DNA from: Actinophytocola sp963729115
GTDB lineage: Bacteria > Actinomycetota > Actinomycetes > Mycobacteriales > Pseudonocardiaceae
Direction of reading: 5' to 3'
Assembly: GCA_963729115.1 (NCBI GenBank)
Contig: CAVSMR010000017.1
Location: forward strand, 124,001 to 188,000
Length of the DNA: 64,000 nucleotides
Part shown: piece by piece, positions 44,082-52,592 of the stretch
Position numbering within the stretch: the stretch's first letter is position 1
Layout: each line of letters starts with the position of its first letter
Notes under the pieces: generated by a model
What the model was told of the DNA's origin: nothing
What the model saw: the letters and a program-made list of their open reading frames with translations, nothing else
Database searches by the model: none
Position numbers and translations under genes: made by a program

Positions 44082-45421
44082 CGGTACTCCTGCAGTCGTT
44101 CGCGTATCCCCATTGTCACCCCGGCGGCCGCGATGAGCGCCAGCACCGCCACCCCGGGCACGAGCCCGACCATCACGTTGCTCGCCCCGCTGGTCTCGTC
44201 GACGAACACCGTGCGCCCGTCGTCGATGGCCGCGCGCAGGTTGCGGTCCAGGTCGTTGAAGGCCGCCGACGCACCGTCCTTCTCGTCGCCGATGGTGAGC
44301 TTCACGGCCTTCTCGTACTCGCCGCTGTCGTCGAGATCGCGCACCTTCTCGTGCGCGGCGAGCCAGTCGCGGACGTTGTCCTGCGCGGACTCGAGCGTGC
44401 CCTTGTCGGCGGCCAGCGCCTCGGCCCGCGCGAGGGTGTTGTCACCGCCCGCGAACACGCCCGCGAGCTTCTTCCACTCCGTCTCGTACTCGCCGCCGTC
44501 GCCGCGGGCCACGAGCGTGAGCGTCTCGTTCGCCCGCATCTTCAGCGCGGTGATCCGGGCCTGCACGGCGAGCTCGACCTGCCGCGTGCCGGCGTCGTGC
44601 CCGTTCGCGACCTTGCCCGCCTCGAGCAGCAGCACGACCGTGCCCCACACGAGCCCGACGACGACCGCGATCGTGGCGACGAGCAGGCCCACGTTGAGCA
44701 GCCGGTTCGTCCGCCGCGTGAGGTACAGCTGCGCGCCGACCAGCGCCGCGAGCAGCGCGAGCACCAGGCCGGCGCTGACCCACGGGAACGCGCGCGCCTG
44801 CTCCTGCTCGGCGGCGAGCCGGTTGAAGTCGATGGAGTACAGCTCCTGCGCGGCGGGCAGCAGCTTCGCGCGCATCAGCCCGGACGCCTCCCGCAGGTAC
44901 GCCGCGCCCGCCGGGTAGCCCTGCCGGTTGTACGCCCGCGCGGTCTCCACCAGCCCGGTGTAGACGGGCAGCTGCTGGGCGAGCTCGTCGACCTGCCGCT
45001 CCGCCGCGGGCACGCCGGCGACGTCCGCGGACGCCTTCGCCAGGTTCGCGCCGGCCTGCGCGAGGTCGAGCTCGTAGCGGTCGCGCAGCGCGGGGGGCGG
45101 GGCGCCACCGGAGAGGAACGCGCTCGCGGCGGTGGCGTCGGCGTCGGACAGCGAGCGGTAGATCTCCTGCGACGCCGCGGCGACCGGCTCCCGATGCGCG
45201 ATCAGGTTGTCGATCGTGGCCTGCTTCTGCTGCAGCGCGACGACGCCGGTGATGCCGGTGAGCAACGCGAGCACGACGAGCCCGACACCGATCACGAACA
45301 GCCGGCCGGGCGTGCTGCCCGCCGAGCGGCGCACGCGGCGGACCGCGCTCGCGGGCATGCTCCGGACGCTGCGGCGGCTGGGGGCGTCGGTCACCGATCC
45401 GGGTGGCGAGACCGTCACCAT
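44078..45421 (-). CDS. glnX: GlnX four-helix membrane signal transducer
   Basis: About 447 residues with membrane helices near residues 40-60, 215-240, 245-270 and the C terminus. The two extracytoplasmic helical domains between them resemble chemoreceptor sensor bundles. GlnX is the proposed link between GlnH and PknG in control of 2-oxoglutarate metabolism. ATG 45421 is taken, though GTG 45445 is also possible. Neither has a strong Shine-Dalgarno. It is the first gene of the operon. Confidence 0.88.
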   Translation of the reverse strand: MVTVSPPGSVTDAPSRRSVRSMPASAVRRVRRSAGSTPGRLFVIGVGLVVLALLTGITGVVALQQKQATIDNLIAHREPVAAASQEIYRSLSDADATAASAFLSGGAPPPALRDRYELDLAQAGANLAKASADVAGVPAAERQVDELAQQLPVYTGLVETARAYNRQGYPAGAAYLREASGLMRAKLLPAAQELYSIDFNRLAAEQEQARAFPWVSAGLVLALLAALVGAQLYLTRRTNRLLNVGLLVATIAVVVGLVWGTVVLLLEAGKVANGHDAGTRQVELAVQARITALKMRANETLTLVARGDGGEYETEWKKLAGVFAGGDNTLARAEALAADKGTLESAQDNVRDWLAAHEKVRDLDDSGEYEKAVKLTIGDEKDGASAAFNDLDRNLRAAIDDGRTVFVDETSGASNVMVGLVPGVAVLALIAAAGVTMGIRERLQEYR

Positions 45422-45727
45422 GGGTGACCTCGACGCAGTGTCCACGCCCGGAGAGTCAACACCACGAGGTCGTTCACCACGTTCGCTATCCCCTCGCAGT
45501 TACCGGGCCGTGATTTGAAAACGAACCTAGTGCAGCATCCGCGTGACGGCCAACGTGCTGATCACCCGCCGCGACCCAGGTCTGTCACGCCCGGTGACAA
45601 GCACGCACCGTGACGAACCGCGGTTGATGACCTTGCAGTAATCGCTCGGTTGCGCTCTGGAATTTTGTCGGATCGTCTGTCAATCTCGGAACTGAGCGCC
45701 CTGCCCTCGAAAATCCCAGGTGGAGAA
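45422..45727. promoter_or_regulatory. divergent control region with perfect palindrome
   Basis: The 306-bp gap between glnX and the small Cys-rich gene contains TGTCAC (45584-45589), a 5-bp centre and GTGACA (45595-45600), a perfect 6-bp-arm palindrome. It may be an operator for either gene. The rest shows nothing recognisable. Confidence 0.4.
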
Positions 45728-45949
45728 ATGGACATTCGCCCCAACCGGCAGCAAATCGCCATCTTCTGCGGCGAATGCAGCTGTGGATGCCCGACGCTGT
45801 GGGTCGACCCCGACGCCATGCCCAGCCAACGCGTCGAGATCACCGACGACTTCGGCCAGCGGATCCAGATGAGCCTCGCCCAGCTCTCGAACATCGTCGA
45901 CGACGCGAAGAAGGGCGTCCTGGACGGGCTGCTGCGCAAGGCCAGCTGA
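45728..45949 (+). CDS. small Cys-rich protein (CGECSCGC motif)
   Basis: 73 residues from ATG 45728, with AGGTGG about 6 nt upstream. An N-terminal IAIFCGECSCGCPTLWVDP holds four Cys in C-x2-C-x-C spacing, followed by VEITDDFGQRIQMS and a C-terminal helix. The Cys cluster suggests a metal site or a substrate for modification. No family name is recognised, though the organised motif implies real conservation. It is a single gene followed by a bidirectional terminator. Confidence 0.75.
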   Translation: MDIRPNRQQIAIFCGECSCGCPTLWVDPDAMPSQRVEITDDFGQRIQMSLAQLSNIVDDAKKGVLDGLLRKAS

Positions 45950-45952
45950 GCC

Positions 45953-45985
45953 CCGGCCCGGCGAGCTCTGGCTCCACCGGGCCGG
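45953..45985. terminator. bidirectional terminator hairpin
   Basis: CCGGCCCGG (45953-45961) pairs with CCGGGCCGG (45977-45985) across a 15-nt loop, between the convergent Cys-rich and TetR genes. Confidence 0.75.
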
Positions 45986-46690
45986 TCAGTCGCCGATCCC
46001 CAGGAACACGGCCATGATGCGGGCCTGGTGGTCGAACCAGGTGCCGAGGTCGGTGATCGTGTTGTTGAAGCGGCCGAACAGCTCGAAGCTGACCGCGCCG
46101 AACAGCTCGGTCCACGCGATCAGCGCGCGGGCCATCGCCGCCTCGCTGACGTCCGGGGCGACGACGTCCCTGACCTGACGGATCTCCGGCCGCAGGACCG
46201 CCGGTGGCGGCGTGGCGGCGGGGCCGGCGAGCGCGCCGGCGTTGTGCGCGTCGTTGAGGATCGCGCCGAGCACGATGACCGGCCGGATCGACGGCTCGAC
46301 GGTGTCCTGCGGGGCGGCGTAGCCGGGCACGGGGCTGCCGTAGATCAGCGCGTACTCGTGCGGCCGCGCGACCGACCAGTCGCGCACGGCGTGCGCGACG
46401 GCGAGCCAGCGGCCGAGGAAGTCCGACCGGTCCTCGACGCGTGCGCCCGCCACCTCGCAGGCCTCGCCGAGCGAGTTGTACGCGTCGAGGATCAACGCGG
46501 TGAGCAGGTCGTCCCGGCTCCCGAAGTAGCGGTAGACGGCCGAGGAGACCATGCCCATGTCCCGGGCGACAGCCCGGAGCGAGAGGTCGCTGCCGTTCTC
46601 GGCGAGCTGCCGGCGGGCCACGTTCTTGATCTCCTCGACCATCTCCGCCCGTACCCGGGCGCGGATCGATCCCGCGGTTCGCTCTGCCAT
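45986..46690 (-). CDS. TetR family regulator
   Basis: 234 residues from ATG 46690. The N-terminal helix-turn-helix is clear (LSLRAVARDMGMVSSAVYRYF), and the C-terminal half resembles the WHG-type TetR_C ligand domain. An AATACT hexamer 6 bp upstream suggests leaderless transcription. Two palindromes in the divergent promoter region are its probable operators, so it should repress itself and the adjacent NAD-dependent epimerase. The ligand is unknown. Confidence 0.92.
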   Translation of the reverse strand: MAERTAGSIRARVRAEMVEEIKNVARRQLAENGSDLSLRAVARDMGMVSSAVYRYFGSRDDLLTALILDAYNSLGEACEVAGARVEDRSDFLGRWLAVAHAVRDWSVARPHEYALIYGSPVPGYAAPQDTVEPSIRPVIVLGAILNDAHNAGALAGPAATPPPAVLRPEIRQVRDVVAPDVSEAAMARALIAWTELFGAVSFELFGRFNNTITDLGTWFDHQARIMAVFLGIGD

Positions 46691-46696
46691 GGCCAG

Positions 46697-46780
46697 AGTA
46701 TTGCACACGTTTGAGAGCACTGCTCTTGACAGAGAGCGGCAGCAGGGAGACTATTGGCCTGAACAGAGAGCACCGCTCTC
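46697..46780. promoter_or_regulatory. divergent promoters with two TetR operators
   Basis: Operator 1, GAGAGCACTGCTCTT (46713-46727), and operator 2, GAGAGCACCGCTCTC (46766-46780), share half-site GAGAGC with a 3-bp centre and are 53 bp apart. A plus-strand promoter, TTGACA (46726-46731) and GACTAT (46749-46754) with a 17-bp spacer, lies between them. The minus -10 is at 46702-46697. Confidence 0.75.
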
Positions 46781-46801
46781 AGATGAGAGATGGGAACTGC
46801 C

Positions 46802-47701
46802 ATGGCGCTTCACGTGATCGTCGGCGCGGGCGCGGTCGGCACCGCCACCGCGACGCTGCTGGCCGACCGCGGCGAGCAGGTCAGGATCGTCACCCGCAGC
46901 GGCGGCGGCCCGGCGCACCCGGCCGTCGAGCGGGTCGCCGCGGACGCGACGGACGCCGGCCGCCTCGCGTCGCTCGCCGAGGGCGCGGCGGCGCTGTACA
47001 ACTGCGCGAGTCCGCTCTACCACCGCTGGCTGACCGACTGGCCGCCGCTGGCCACGGCCCTGCTCACGGCGGCCGAGCGCAGCGGCGCGGTGCTCGCGAC
47101 CGTCAGCAACCTCTACGGCTACGGCCCGGTCGACGGCCCGATCACCCCGAGGACGCCGCTCGCCGCGACCCACCCGAAGCTCAAGCTGCGCGCGGACATG
47201 TGGCGCGCCGCGCTGGCCGCCCACGAGGCCGGCCGCATCCGCGCGACGGAGGTCCGCGGGAGCGACTACCTGGAGGCGAACTCGATCTTCAGCTTCACGC
47301 TGGCGAAGCCGCTGCGGGCGGGCAAGCGCGGCTACGTGCCGGCACCGCTGGACACCCGCCACAGCTGGACCTCGATCACCGACGTGGCCCGCACGCTCGT
47401 CGAGGTCGCGACGAACGAGCGCGGGTGGGGCGAGGCGTGGCTGGTCCCGACGAACGCGCCGCTGACCGTCCGCGAGGTGGCCGACCGCTTCGTCGAGGTG
47501 AACGGCCTGCCGCCGGCGAAGGTGTCGGCCCTGCCGTACCCGATCCTCTGGACGTCCGGCCTGTTCTCCCCGATGCTGCGCGAGCTGCGCACCACCACGT
47601 ACCAGTTCGACCGCCCCTTCGTGATCGACTCCACGCACACGGAGCGCACGTTCGGCCTGCCCCCGACCCCGCTGGACGCCGCCCTGAAAGACATCCCCTG
47701 A
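46802..47701 (+). CDS. NAD-dependent epimerase/dehydratase family protein
   Basis: 299 residues from ATG 46802. The N-terminal GAGAVGTATATLLADRG is an NAD(P)-binding loop of the SDR-like type. NLYGYGPVDGPI follows, and the usual YxxxK is not evident, so it is an atypical SDR and may bind rather than epimerise. It is controlled by the divergent TetR gene through the two palindromes. Substrate unknown. Confidence 0.82.
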   Translation: MALHVIVGAGAVGTATATLLADRGEQVRIVTRSGGGPAHPAVERVAADATDAGRLASLAEGAAALYNCASPLYHRWLTDWPPLATALLTAAERSGAVLATVSNLYGYGPVDGPITPRTPLAATHPKLKLRADMWRAALAAHEAGRIRATEVRGSDYLEANSIFSFTLAKPLRAGKRGYVPAPLDTRHSWTSITDVARTLVEVATNERGWGEAWLVPTNAPLTVREVADRFVEVNGLPPAKVSALPYPILWTSGLFSPMLRELRTTTYQFDRPFVIDSTHTERTFGLPPTPLDAALKDIP

Positions 47702-47720
47702 CCCACCCCCGCGACAGCCG

Positions 47721-47852
47721 TCAGTCGTAGCCGCGGATCAGGTGGTCCTCCGAGCGGTCCACGGCGGCCGCGGGCTGCGGGCCGGGTTCCCGGGTCTGCG
47801 CGGTGGCGGGCGTGGCCACCGCCTCACGCTCGGCGAGTCGCTGGTTGCTCAT
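47721..47852 (-). CDS. 43-residue small protein
   Basis: A short frame from ATG 47852 with AGGAG 7 nt upstream encodes 43 polar residues, with an Ala/Thr/Pro-rich middle and the C terminus DHLIRGYD. The good ribosome site supports translation. No family is recognised. It lies downstream of the ABC permease, beyond a palindromic repeat, on the same strand. Confidence 0.45.
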   Translation of the reverse strand: MSNQRLAEREAVATPATAQTREPGPQPAAAVDRSEDHLIRGYD

Positions 47853-47950
47853 GCGCGGGCTCCTGTCACTCGTTGGGACAAGGTTGAGACGCCGACCTCG
47901 TGAACCGCTGGAGCCCCGGCAGAGCCGGCTGGACAAACCACCGCACACCA

Positions 47951-48010
47951 CCCGCGAGTCCAACGTTTCGAACGTTGGACTCGCGGGTCCTGGGCGTTGG
48001 ACTCGCGGGG
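47951..48010. repeat. palindromic repeat (CGCGAGTCCAACG family), locus 1
   Basis: CCCGCGAGTCCAACGTT (47951-47967) and its exact complement (47971-47987) form a 17-bp stem with a TCG loop. A third half-site, CGTTGGACTCGCGGGG, at 47995-48010 touches the permease stop. The same arm recurs at 56627-56685. It probably terminates transcription of the ABC operon. Confidence 0.85.
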
Positions 48011-50614
48011 TTACTCGTAGGCGATGGCGGACAGGACGTCGACCTTGGCGGCGCGGGCGGCGGGGGCCAGGGCCGCGAGCAGGCCCGCGACCACGGACAG
48101 GCCGAGGAACACGGCCAGCGACGTCCACGGCACCGCCAGCTCGGCCAGGCCGGCCACCGACACGACCGCCGCCCCGGCCAGGCCGCCGAAGGCCAGGCCG
48201 AGCAGGCCGCCGAAGACGGCCATCACCACCGACTCCGCCACGACCATGTGCACCAGGTGCGCGCGCCGCATGCCGATCGCCCGCAGCAGGCCCAGCTCGC
48301 GGGTCCGCTCCAGGATCGACAGCGCCATCGTGTTGACGATGCCCAGCACGCCGATCACGACCGACAGTCCCAACAGGACGTAGAGCATCAGCTCGGCGAC
48401 GTCCACCTGGCTCGACGCGTCGGCTGCGGCCTGGGTCTGGTCCTGGACCGAGACCTCCGCGTTGTCCGCCAGCAGGTCCGTCAGCCCCCTCTTGACCGCC
48501 GCCACGTCCGCGCCCGGCGCCAGCTTCACGTACCCCATCGCGGGCAGCGCCGACACGAACTGCCGCCGCGCGTCCGAGGGCGCCAGCACCGGCCCGCTCA
48601 GCAGGAAGTTCGCCGCGTAGCTGCCGACGATCTCGTACCCGTGCCGCCCGCCGCGCGGGGTGGCCAGCTCGACCGTGCCGCCGACCCGCAGGCCCAGCGA
48701 GGACAGGGTCTTCGAGTCGACCACGACCTGGCCCGGCGCCAGGTCCCGCAGCGAGCCGGACTCGCGCCGCAGGCCCAGCACCCCGGTGAGCTCGGACAGC
48801 GTGCCCCCGCTGGCCGGGCTCGCCACCCGCTCACCGTCCACTCCGGACACCCGCACGGTGTCGACGTACTGCGCGGTGGCCCGCGCGACCCCCGGCAGCG
48901 CGCGGGCGGACGTGATCACCGACGGCTCGAACGCCGGCATGACGCGGCCGTCCGCGGCCGTCGGCGGGCCGCCGCCCTGGCCACCGGCCTTGCCGGTCAC
49001 GCCGTCGCCGGAGAGCACGAAGTCGGCCGCCAGGTCCGAGCCCACCCGCGCGGTCACGTCCGTGCGCAGCGACTCCGCCACCACGCCGACGCCGCCGACC
49101 AGGCCGAGCGTCACCACCAGCGTGGCCACCGTGATCGCCGTGCGGCGCGGGTTGCGCTCCGCGTTGCGCCGGCCGAGCTTGCCCGGCATCGACCAGCTCA
49201 GCAGCCGCCCGACGCCCGGCAGCAGCACCCGCGAGGCGATCGGCGTGAGCAGCGCGAGCCCGGCCAGCGCGAGCCCGACCCCGCCGCCCAGCACGGCCCA
49301 GCGGTACCCGCCCAGATCGCGCACCACGCTGGCGACGACCCCGGCCGCGCCCAGCACCGCCGGCACCCCGCCGAGCACGGTGATCCGCGCGAGCGAGCGT
49401 TGCTCCGCGGCCGACGCGCGCATCGCCTCGACCGGCGGCACGCGCGACGCCCGGATCGCCGGCAGCAGCGCGGCCACCAGCGTCACCGACACGCCCAGCA
49501 CGAACGCGAGCACGAGGTCGCCACCCGGCACGACCAGGCCGACCGGCAGCTGCGCGCCGCTGCTCGCCTCCATGATCGACTTCAGCAGCACCGACACGCC
49601 CAGTCCCAGCCCGATGCCGGCGAGCGAGGCGACCGAGCCGACCAGCAGCGCCTCGACGAGCACCACGCCGACGAGCTGCCGGCGCCGCGCGCCGAGCGCT
49701 GCCATCAGCGCCAGCTCACCGGTGCGCTGCGCGACCAGGATCGAGAACGTGTTGAGGATCAGGAAGATGCCGACCAGCAGCGACAGCCCGGAGAAGCCGA
49801 GCAGCACGATCTCCACGATGTCGAGGAACGCCTTGCCGTCCGCCGCGGTGGCGTCGGCCAGCTCAGCACCGGTCCGCACCAGGTAGCCGGGCCCGACCGC
49901 GCCGGCGATCCGGTCCCGCAGCCGCTCCGTTGTCACGCCGCCGTCCGCGGTGACCGTGACCGAGCTGAACGTCCCCTCCTCGCCCAGCATCAGCCGCTGG
50001 GCCACCGGCTCGGTGAACGACACCTCGGTGCTGCCGCCCAGCGTGCCGAGCCCGTTGCTGAACCCGTAGATGCCCACGACCGTGAACGTCTTGCGCGGCT
50101 GGAGGGTCAGCACGTCGATCGTGCCGCCGACCCGGTACCCACCGAGCTCGGCCAGGCCGGCGTTGATCGCGACCTCGCCGGGTGCGGACGGCCCGCGCCC
50201 GGACCGCAGCACCACCATGCCGGTCTCGCCGTGCCACGCCTTGCCCAGTCGCGGCGGGCCCTGCACGCTGATGACCTTGCCGTCCGGCCCGACCGGGCGG
50301 GCGCCGTCGGCCGACACCTCGCCGACCGCCTTCGCCACGCCCGCGACCCCGGCCACCTCGTCGACGGCGGCCGCCGGCACCGGCGGGGTGAACCCCTTGC
50401 CGCCCATCCCCGCGTCCACATCGGACTTGCCGGCGACCGAGACGTCCACGCCGGAGTTGACGGTCTGGAAGATCGAGTCGAACCCGCTGCCGATCGTCGT
50501 GGTCGTGATCATGGCGGCGGACACCGCCATGACGCCGAGCACGACGGCGAGGCCGGCCAGGGTCAGCCGCAGCTTGCGGGCGAACAGTCCCTTCAGCGCT
50601 GCCGTCAACATCAC
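48011..50614 (-). CDS. ABC transporter permease (FtsX/MacB type)
   Basis: The 867-residue protein has an N-terminal membrane helix, a MacB-like extracytoplasmic domain, and two FtsX modules, the first with helices near residues 250-400 and the second at the C terminus. The two modules carry SLLVGIFLILNTFSILVAQR and VVIGVLGIVNTMALSILERT. It probably exports a peptide, lipid or antibiotic with the ATPase encoded upstream. GTG 50614 overlaps the ATPase stop (GTGA), and ATG 50611 follows directly. Confidence 0.93.
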   Translation of the reverse strand: MMLTAALKGLFARKLRLTLAGLAVVLGVMAVSAAMITTTTIGSGFDSIFQTVNSGVDVSVAGKSDVDAGMGGKGFTPPVPAAAVDEVAGVAGVAKAVGEVSADGARPVGPDGKVISVQGPPRLGKAWHGETGMVVLRSGRGPSAPGEVAINAGLAELGGYRVGGTIDVLTLQPRKTFTVVGIYGFSNGLGTLGGSTEVSFTEPVAQRLMLGEEGTFSSVTVTADGGVTTERLRDRIAGAVGPGYLVRTGAELADATAADGKAFLDIVEIVLLGFSGLSLLVGIFLILNTFSILVAQRTGELALMAALGARRRQLVGVVLVEALLVGSVASLAGIGLGLGVSVLLKSIMEASSGAQLPVGLVVPGGDLVLAFVLGVSVTLVAALLPAIRASRVPPVEAMRASAAEQRSLARITVLGGVPAVLGAAGVVASVVRDLGGYRWAVLGGGVGLALAGLALLTPIASRVLLPGVGRLLSWSMPGKLGRRNAERNPRRTAITVATLVVTLGLVGGVGVVAESLRTDVTARVGSDLAADFVLSGDGVTGKAGGQGGGPPTAADGRVMPAFEPSVITSARALPGVARATAQYVDTVRVSGVDGERVASPASGGTLSELTGVLGLRRESGSLRDLAPGQVVVDSKTLSSLGLRVGGTVELATPRGGRHGYEIVGSYAANFLLSGPVLAPSDARRQFVSALPAMGYVKLAPGADVAAVKRGLTDLLADNAEVSVQDQTQAAADASSQVDVAELMLYVLLGLSVVIGVLGIVNTMALSILERTRELGLLRAIGMRRAHLVHMVVAESVVMAVFGGLLGLAFGGLAGAAVVSVAGLAELAVPWTSLAVFLGLSVVAGLLAALAPAARAAKVDVLSAIAYE

Positions 50615-51396
50615 TGCCCCGATCCACTGTGGCCGGTGGGCTCGCCGTACGAGTCGAGCCGCTTCATCGTGTCCAGCACCTCGTCGGCGGCCGGATCGGC
50701 CAGCTCGTGCACCACGCGGCCGTCGCGCAGGAACACCACGCGGTCGGCGTACGCGGCCGCGCCGGCGTCATGGGTGACCATCACGATCGTCTGGTTGAAC
50801 TCCCGCACCGACCGGCGCAGGAACGTGAGGATCTCCGTGCTGGAGCGCGAGTCCAGGTTGCCGGTCGGCTCGTCGGCGAAGATCACGTCCGGCTTGGCCA
50901 GCAGCGCGCGGGCACACGCGACCCGCTGCTGCTGGCCGCCGGACAGCTCGCTCGGCCGGTGCGTCAACCGGTCCGCGAGGCCGACCGCGTCGACGACCGT
51001 GGCGAACCAGTCCGGGTCGACCTTGCGCTTCGCGATGGCCAGCGGCAGCGTGATGTTCTCCCGCGCCGACAGCGTCGGCAGCAGGTTGAACTGCTGGAAG
51101 ACGAACCCGACGCGGTTGCGCCGCAGGTCCGCCAGCCCCCGGTCGCCGAGCCCGCCCAGGAGCGTCTCGCCGATGCGGATCTCGCCGGCGGTCACGGTGT
51201 CCAGCCCCGCGAGGCAGTGCATGAGCGTGGACTTGCCGGATCCGGACGGGCCCATGATCGCGGTGAGCTCGCCGCGCCGGATGTCGACCGACACGTCGTC
51301 GAGCGCGGTGACCGCGGTGGCGCCCGTGCCGTAGGCCTTGGTGACACCGGTGGCGCTCGCGGCGTGCCCGGTGATGGTGTCGGACGTGACGGTCAT
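50611..51396 (-). CDS. ABC transporter ATP-binding protein (MacB type)
   Basis: 261 residues with Walker A GPSGSGKST (49-57), signature LSGGQQQRVACA, Walker B VIFADEP and the H-loop THD. The family pairs with FtsX-type permeases, encoded immediately downstream. ATG 51396 has AGGAG 6 nt upstream and overlaps the DUF2269 stop by 4 bp. Confidence 0.95.
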   Translation of the reverse strand: MTVTSDTITGHAASATGVTKAYGTGATAVTALDDVSVDIRRGELTAIMGPSGSGKSTLMHCLAGLDTVTAGEIRIGETLLGGLGDRGLADLRRNRVGFVFQQFNLLPTLSARENITLPLAIAKRKVDPDWFATVVDAVGLADRLTHRPSELSGGQQQRVACARALLAKPDVIFADEPTGNLDSRSSTEILTFLRRSVREFNQTIVMVTHDAGAAAYADRVVFLRDGRVVHELADPAADEVLDTMKRLDSYGEPTGHSGSGQ

Positions 51397-51953
51397 GACG
51401 TCTCCTGTGCTCGGGTGGGCTTGCGGACCCGGAGGCGGCGCCACTCGATGCGGCCCCAGGGTTTGACGATCGAGAGGACCGTGGCGGCGAGGCCCAGGAG
51501 GGCGAGCACCGACATCATCCCGGCGAGGCCGATGGCGTCGCCGGCGGCGAGCGACCCGGAGCCGGCCAGGTCCGCCACGGTCGAGAGGTTGGCGTCGAGC
51601 GTGAACACGCTGGCCACCAGCAACGCGGCGCTGATGACGATCTTGGCGAACACCCAGTGGTACCTGGCCAGCCCCCACTTCGTGCCCACGCCGAGCGCGA
51701 CGCCGGAGACGACCATCAGCAGCGCCGCGGGCATCAGCATCGTGTCCGCCAGCACCGCGGCGGCGCGGTACATCCCGCTCATCGACGCCGGGTGGTCGGC
51801 GGCCATGCCGGTGAGGCAGAGCGCGAGCATGGCGAGCTCGATGCCGAGCCAGCCCACGGAGCTGACCACGTGCACGGTCAGCCATGCCCGGCGCACCTTC
51901 CTCGGCAGTTGCTTCTTCTTGATCCCCGCGCTGCCCTGTGCAGAGATGCTCAC
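51393..51953 (-). CDS. DUF2269-like integral membrane protein
   Basis: 186 residues with four hydrophobic helices and an N-terminal WLTVHVVSSVGWLG motif typical of DUF2269. Function unknown. GTG 51953 has GGGAG 6 nt upstream. It overlaps the ATPase gene, so it may regulate or accompany the ABC exporter. Confidence 0.78.
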   Translation of the reverse strand: MSISAQGSAGIKKKQLPRKVRRAWLTVHVVSSVGWLGIELAMLALCLTGMAADHPASMSGMYRAAAVLADTMLMPAALLMVVSGVALGVGTKWGLARYHWVFAKIVISAALLVASVFTLDANLSTVADLAGSGSLAAGDAIGLAGMMSVLALLGLAATVLSIVKPWGRIEWRRLRVRKPTRAQETS

Positions 51954-51980
51954 TGTTCGCTCCCAGTACGAAGTGGACGG

Positions 51981-52424
51981 TCAGTCGGTGGTGGTCGGCC
52001 GCCACGGGCCCGCGCCGCCGCGGCGCCAGCTCAGGACGCGCGCGTGGACGAGCAGGCCGGCGACGAGGAAGAAGATCGGGAACGCCGGGAAGAAGAACGG
52101 CGCGCCCAGCGTCGCCCAGCGCACGATCAGCGCGACCGACAGCACGAGGACGATCGCGGCGTGGATCCGCAGCCGGTTCGGGAAACGCCCGCCCGGCCCG
52201 CGGATCGGCGCGCCGCCGTGGCGTTGCGCCGGCAGGTCGGCGACGTGCTGGTCGAGCTCGTGGCGGAACCTGGTGGCGTAGACGAGCTCCAGCCGCTCCT
52301 CGGCCTCCTCCAGGGTCAGCCGGCCCTCGCCGGCGGCGTCGCTCAGCATCTTCGCGACCCGCTCGCGCTCGGCGTCGGACGCCCGGACATCGGTGGTGTG
52401 CTTGGTTTCACGGTTCTCGTTCAT
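51981..52424 (-). CDS. DUF1707 domain membrane protein
   Basis: 147 residues. An N-terminal DUF1707 module (DVRASDAERERVAKMLSDA through LTLEEAEERLELVYAT) is followed by a linker and two membrane helices. Such proteins are common near two-component and transport genes, with unknown role. ATG 52424 has GGAG about 10 nt upstream. It is the first gene of the minus operon and diverges from the histidine kinase. Confidence 0.85.
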   Translation of the reverse strand: MNENRETKHTTDVRASDAERERVAKMLSDAAGEGRLTLEEAEERLELVYATRFRHELDQHVADLPAQRHGGAPIRGPGGRFPNRLRIHAAIVLVLSVALIVRWATLGAPFFFPAFPIFFLVAGLLVHARVLSWRRGGAGPWRPTTTD

Positions 52425-52561
52425 GGCAGCAAATCTCCTCGCCGGGCGCGGTCTCGTCGTCGCACGGCGGGGGGCACCTGCGTTACCGCACGCGGCGTCG
52501 GCCGCCTGCCCGGCGTACTCCCCGGGGCGTACGCGAGAACACTCCGACCCGAGAAGTGCCT

Positions 52562-52592
52562 GGTAGGGGTGTGCTCCCCTACCGTTGCCGGT
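52562..52592 (+). promoter_or_regulatory. leaderless promoter of the histidine kinase with operator-like inverted repeat
   Basis: GGTAGGGG (52562-52569) and CCCCTACC (52576-52583) form a perfect 8-bp inverted repeat. The -10 hexamer TACCGT (52580-52585) overlaps its right arm and lies 7 bp before the ATG. Binding there would control the promoter directly. Confidence 0.55.

Noticed and set aside
38940..44918. Very long plus-strand open frame of about 1990 codons
   Set aside because: It is antisense to pknG, glnH and glnX. Its length comes from high GC and lack of stops, and its composition is Arg/Ala/Pro-rich without domains.
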